From assembly GCF_002930105.1 (NCBI RefSeq), contig NZ_PJRN01000012.1, forward strand, positions 1-64,000: DNA of 64,000 bases, read 5' to 3'. The translations under genes were made by a program, and so were the position numbers. Numbering within the stretch: position 1 is the stretch's first letter; each line of letters starts with the position of its first letter. Below the pieces are notes generated by a model. That model made no database searches. It saw only the letters and a program-made list of their open reading frames with translations, and had not been told where the DNA came from. This document shows, one piece after another, positions 62,849-64,000 of this stretch. This DNA is from Billgrantia saliphila (GTDB lineage: Bacteria; Pseudomonadota; Gammaproteobacteria; Pseudomonadales; Halomonadaceae).

Positions 62849-64000
62849 ATGTTAGGTAAAGGGATGACCACGCTGCGCTGCCTGCTGCTGCTGGTTGGTT
62901 TGGTGCTGCCCCTGGCGGCGCCGGGATCGGGATTTTCCGAGCTGAATGGTCTGACCGAGCGGGGCTTCCAGGTGGGCGCCGAGGCCCGCCTGCTGGGTGA
63001 CGGCGCCCGCCCCGATGAGGTGCTCGGTGCCATCGAGCCCCATCGCCAGCTGTCGCCGGCGTCGGTGACCAAGGCCTATCTGGCGGCGGCGGCGCTCGAT
63101 CGTTGGGGACCTCAGCACCGTTTCGTGACTCGCCTGGTCAGCGATGCCGCACTCGATGAGCACGGCGTGCTGCGGGGCGATCTGGTGCTTGACGGCGGCG
63201 GCGACCCGGCGTTGGCCAGCGAAGACCTGTGGCGGCTGGTACAGCGGCTGCACCAGCGCGGCGTGCGCGAGGTGGCGGGGCGCGTTGTGGTCAGCCAGTG
63301 GCGCTTCGGTCCGGTGGCCTGCATTACCACCGACCGCTGCCAGGCACAGTCGCGGGCGAGCAACAGCTACAGTGCGCTGCTCTCGTCAGCCGGCGTCAAT
63401 CACGGCAACTGGTGCGTCAACGTGGCGCCTGGGGCGGCCCCCGGCCAGCCGGCCCGGATCACCAGCTGCGACAGCCAGGCGTTGATCGTCGACGTCGACA
63501 ACCAGGTCGAGACGCGGGCGGCGGGAAGCGGCACCGAATTCAGCGCCGAGCGCGTCACCCGCGACGAGATCGATACGCTGGTGCTGCGCGGGTACATGGC
63601 GCTCGATGCTGCGCCCCGCGACGTGCATCGGGCTAGTGGCGATCCCGCCCGGCAAACGGCACGTACCCTGACGGCTCTGCTGGAGCAGGCCGGTATCGCG
63701 GTCAGGGGAGGCTACGTCACCACCGTCGCCGAACCGCCGCCGACGTCGCGCTCCCTGGCGGAGGTGGAAGGCAAGCCGCTACAGGAACTGCTGCTGCGCA
63801 CCATGAACTACTCCAACAATTTCATGGCCGACGTGCTGGCGCTCAACTTGGCCGGCACGCCCCAGGCCAGCCTGCTGCAGGCGGGCGAGACGATCCAGCA
63901 TTACGTCGATGGTCTGTCCGATCACGGCCCGCTGGTGATGCTCAGCGGCAGCGGCCTGACCACCGAGAACCGTACTTCGGCCCACGGCACCAACGTCCTG
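62849..64000 (+). CDS. dacB: D-alanyl-D-alanine carboxypeptidase/endopeptidase, PBP4 type, 3' part missing
   Basis: At least 384 residues, cut by the window end. The N terminus is a signal peptide. The active-site S-x-x-K is SVTK at 72-75 (QLSPASVTKAY), and the second motif SNN is at 322-324 (YSNNFMAD), both typical of the DacB family. PBP4 trims and hydrolyses peptidoglycan cross-links in the periplasm. The third motif (KTG) would lie beyond the window. The ATG at 62849 has ACGGAG eight bases upstream. Confidence 0.9.
   Translation, partial: MLGKGMTTLRCLLLLVGLVLPLAAPGSGFSELNGLTERGFQVGAEARLLGDGARPDEVLGAIEPHRQLSPASVTKAYLAAAALDRWGPQHRFVTRLVSDAALDEHGVLRGDLVLDGGGDPALASEDLWRLVQRLHQRGVREVAGRVVVSQWRFGPVACITTDRCQAQSRASNSYSALLSSAGVNHGNWCVNVAPGAAPGQPARITSCDSQALIVDVDNQVETRAAGSGTEFSAERVTRDEIDTLVLRGYMALDAAPRDVHRASGDPARQTARTLTALLEQAGIAVRGGYVTTVAEPPPTSRSLAEVEGKPLQELLLRTMNYSNNFMADVLALNLAGTPQASLLQAGETIQHYVDGLSDHGPLVMLSGSGLTTENRTSAHGTNVL

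Overview
The window is a piece of chromosome from a high-GC gammaproteobacterium, most likely Halomonas or a close relative. Three things point there: an ectoine hydroxylase gene (ectD), GC-rich codon use, and gene orders shared with Pseudomonas and its relatives (hisBHAF / asmA-mutY-yggX; polA / DUF2782-thrB; ferredoxin-coaD). Species cannot be fixed from the sequence alone. No CRISPR array, complete insertion sequence or prophage was seen.

Layout. 1-16.5 kb is core genome: the 3' end of a 5S rRNA, a YaeR-type VOC protein, hisC, an auxin-efflux-type carrier, an NlpE-like lipoprotein, radA, the selD-mnmH pair for selenouridine in tRNA, a class I glutamine amidotransferase lacking its nucleophile, an alkyltransferase-like DNA-repair protein, yjaG, the hisBHAF operon, a PanM-like acetyltransferase, asmA, mutY-yggX and three tRNA genes (Phe, Gln, Thr). 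16.5-23.3 kb is the accessory part. It begins just after tRNA-Thr and holds a Crp/Fnr-type regulator, a visibly AT-richer alpha/beta hydrolase, an EamA exporter, two LysR regulators, a Tat-exported metallo-beta-lactamase-fold hydrolase, a short IS5-type transposase remnant and a possible Kef antiporter remnant. An imperfect 25-bp repeat lies just after tRNA-Thr and again beside the IS5 remnant.

23.3-37.5 kb: yqhA, ectD, a fumarylacetoacetate hydrolase-family gene, the DUF2782-thrB-speA operon divergent from polA, an ankyrin protein, and a LysR-controlled operon of NCS2 nucleobase permease, amidohydrolase and TauE/SafE exporter. 37.5-45 kb is transport: an Fe(III) ABC transporter whose three genes lie in unusual orientations, then a DctPQM TRAP transporter. 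45-56.7 kb: tmcA, pepD, a PfpI-type protein, dps, two related lipoproteins, a ZevAB-like zinc/nickel exporter pair, a HIT protein, tandem entericidins, an I78-type inhibitor, an acyl-CoA thioesterase and an AtoE-type permease. 56.7-64 kb: a DinF-type MATE pump, a short membrane protein, ferredoxin, coaD, fabY, a compact promoter-to-terminator unit that may be a small RNA or attenuator, a TrmB-like methyltransferase, an SMR pump and a PBP4-type gene cut by the window end.

The genes touch compatible-solute chemistry (ectD), metal handling (Fbp, ZevAB, Dps), tRNA modification (selD/mnmH, tmcA, TrmB-like) and envelope maintenance (lipoproteins, AsmA, PBP4). No complete new system is evident. The best leads are the small-RNA/attenuator unit at 61.6 kb, the tRNA-adjacent accessory block, the nucleophile-less amidotransferase and the tandem lipoprotein pair.
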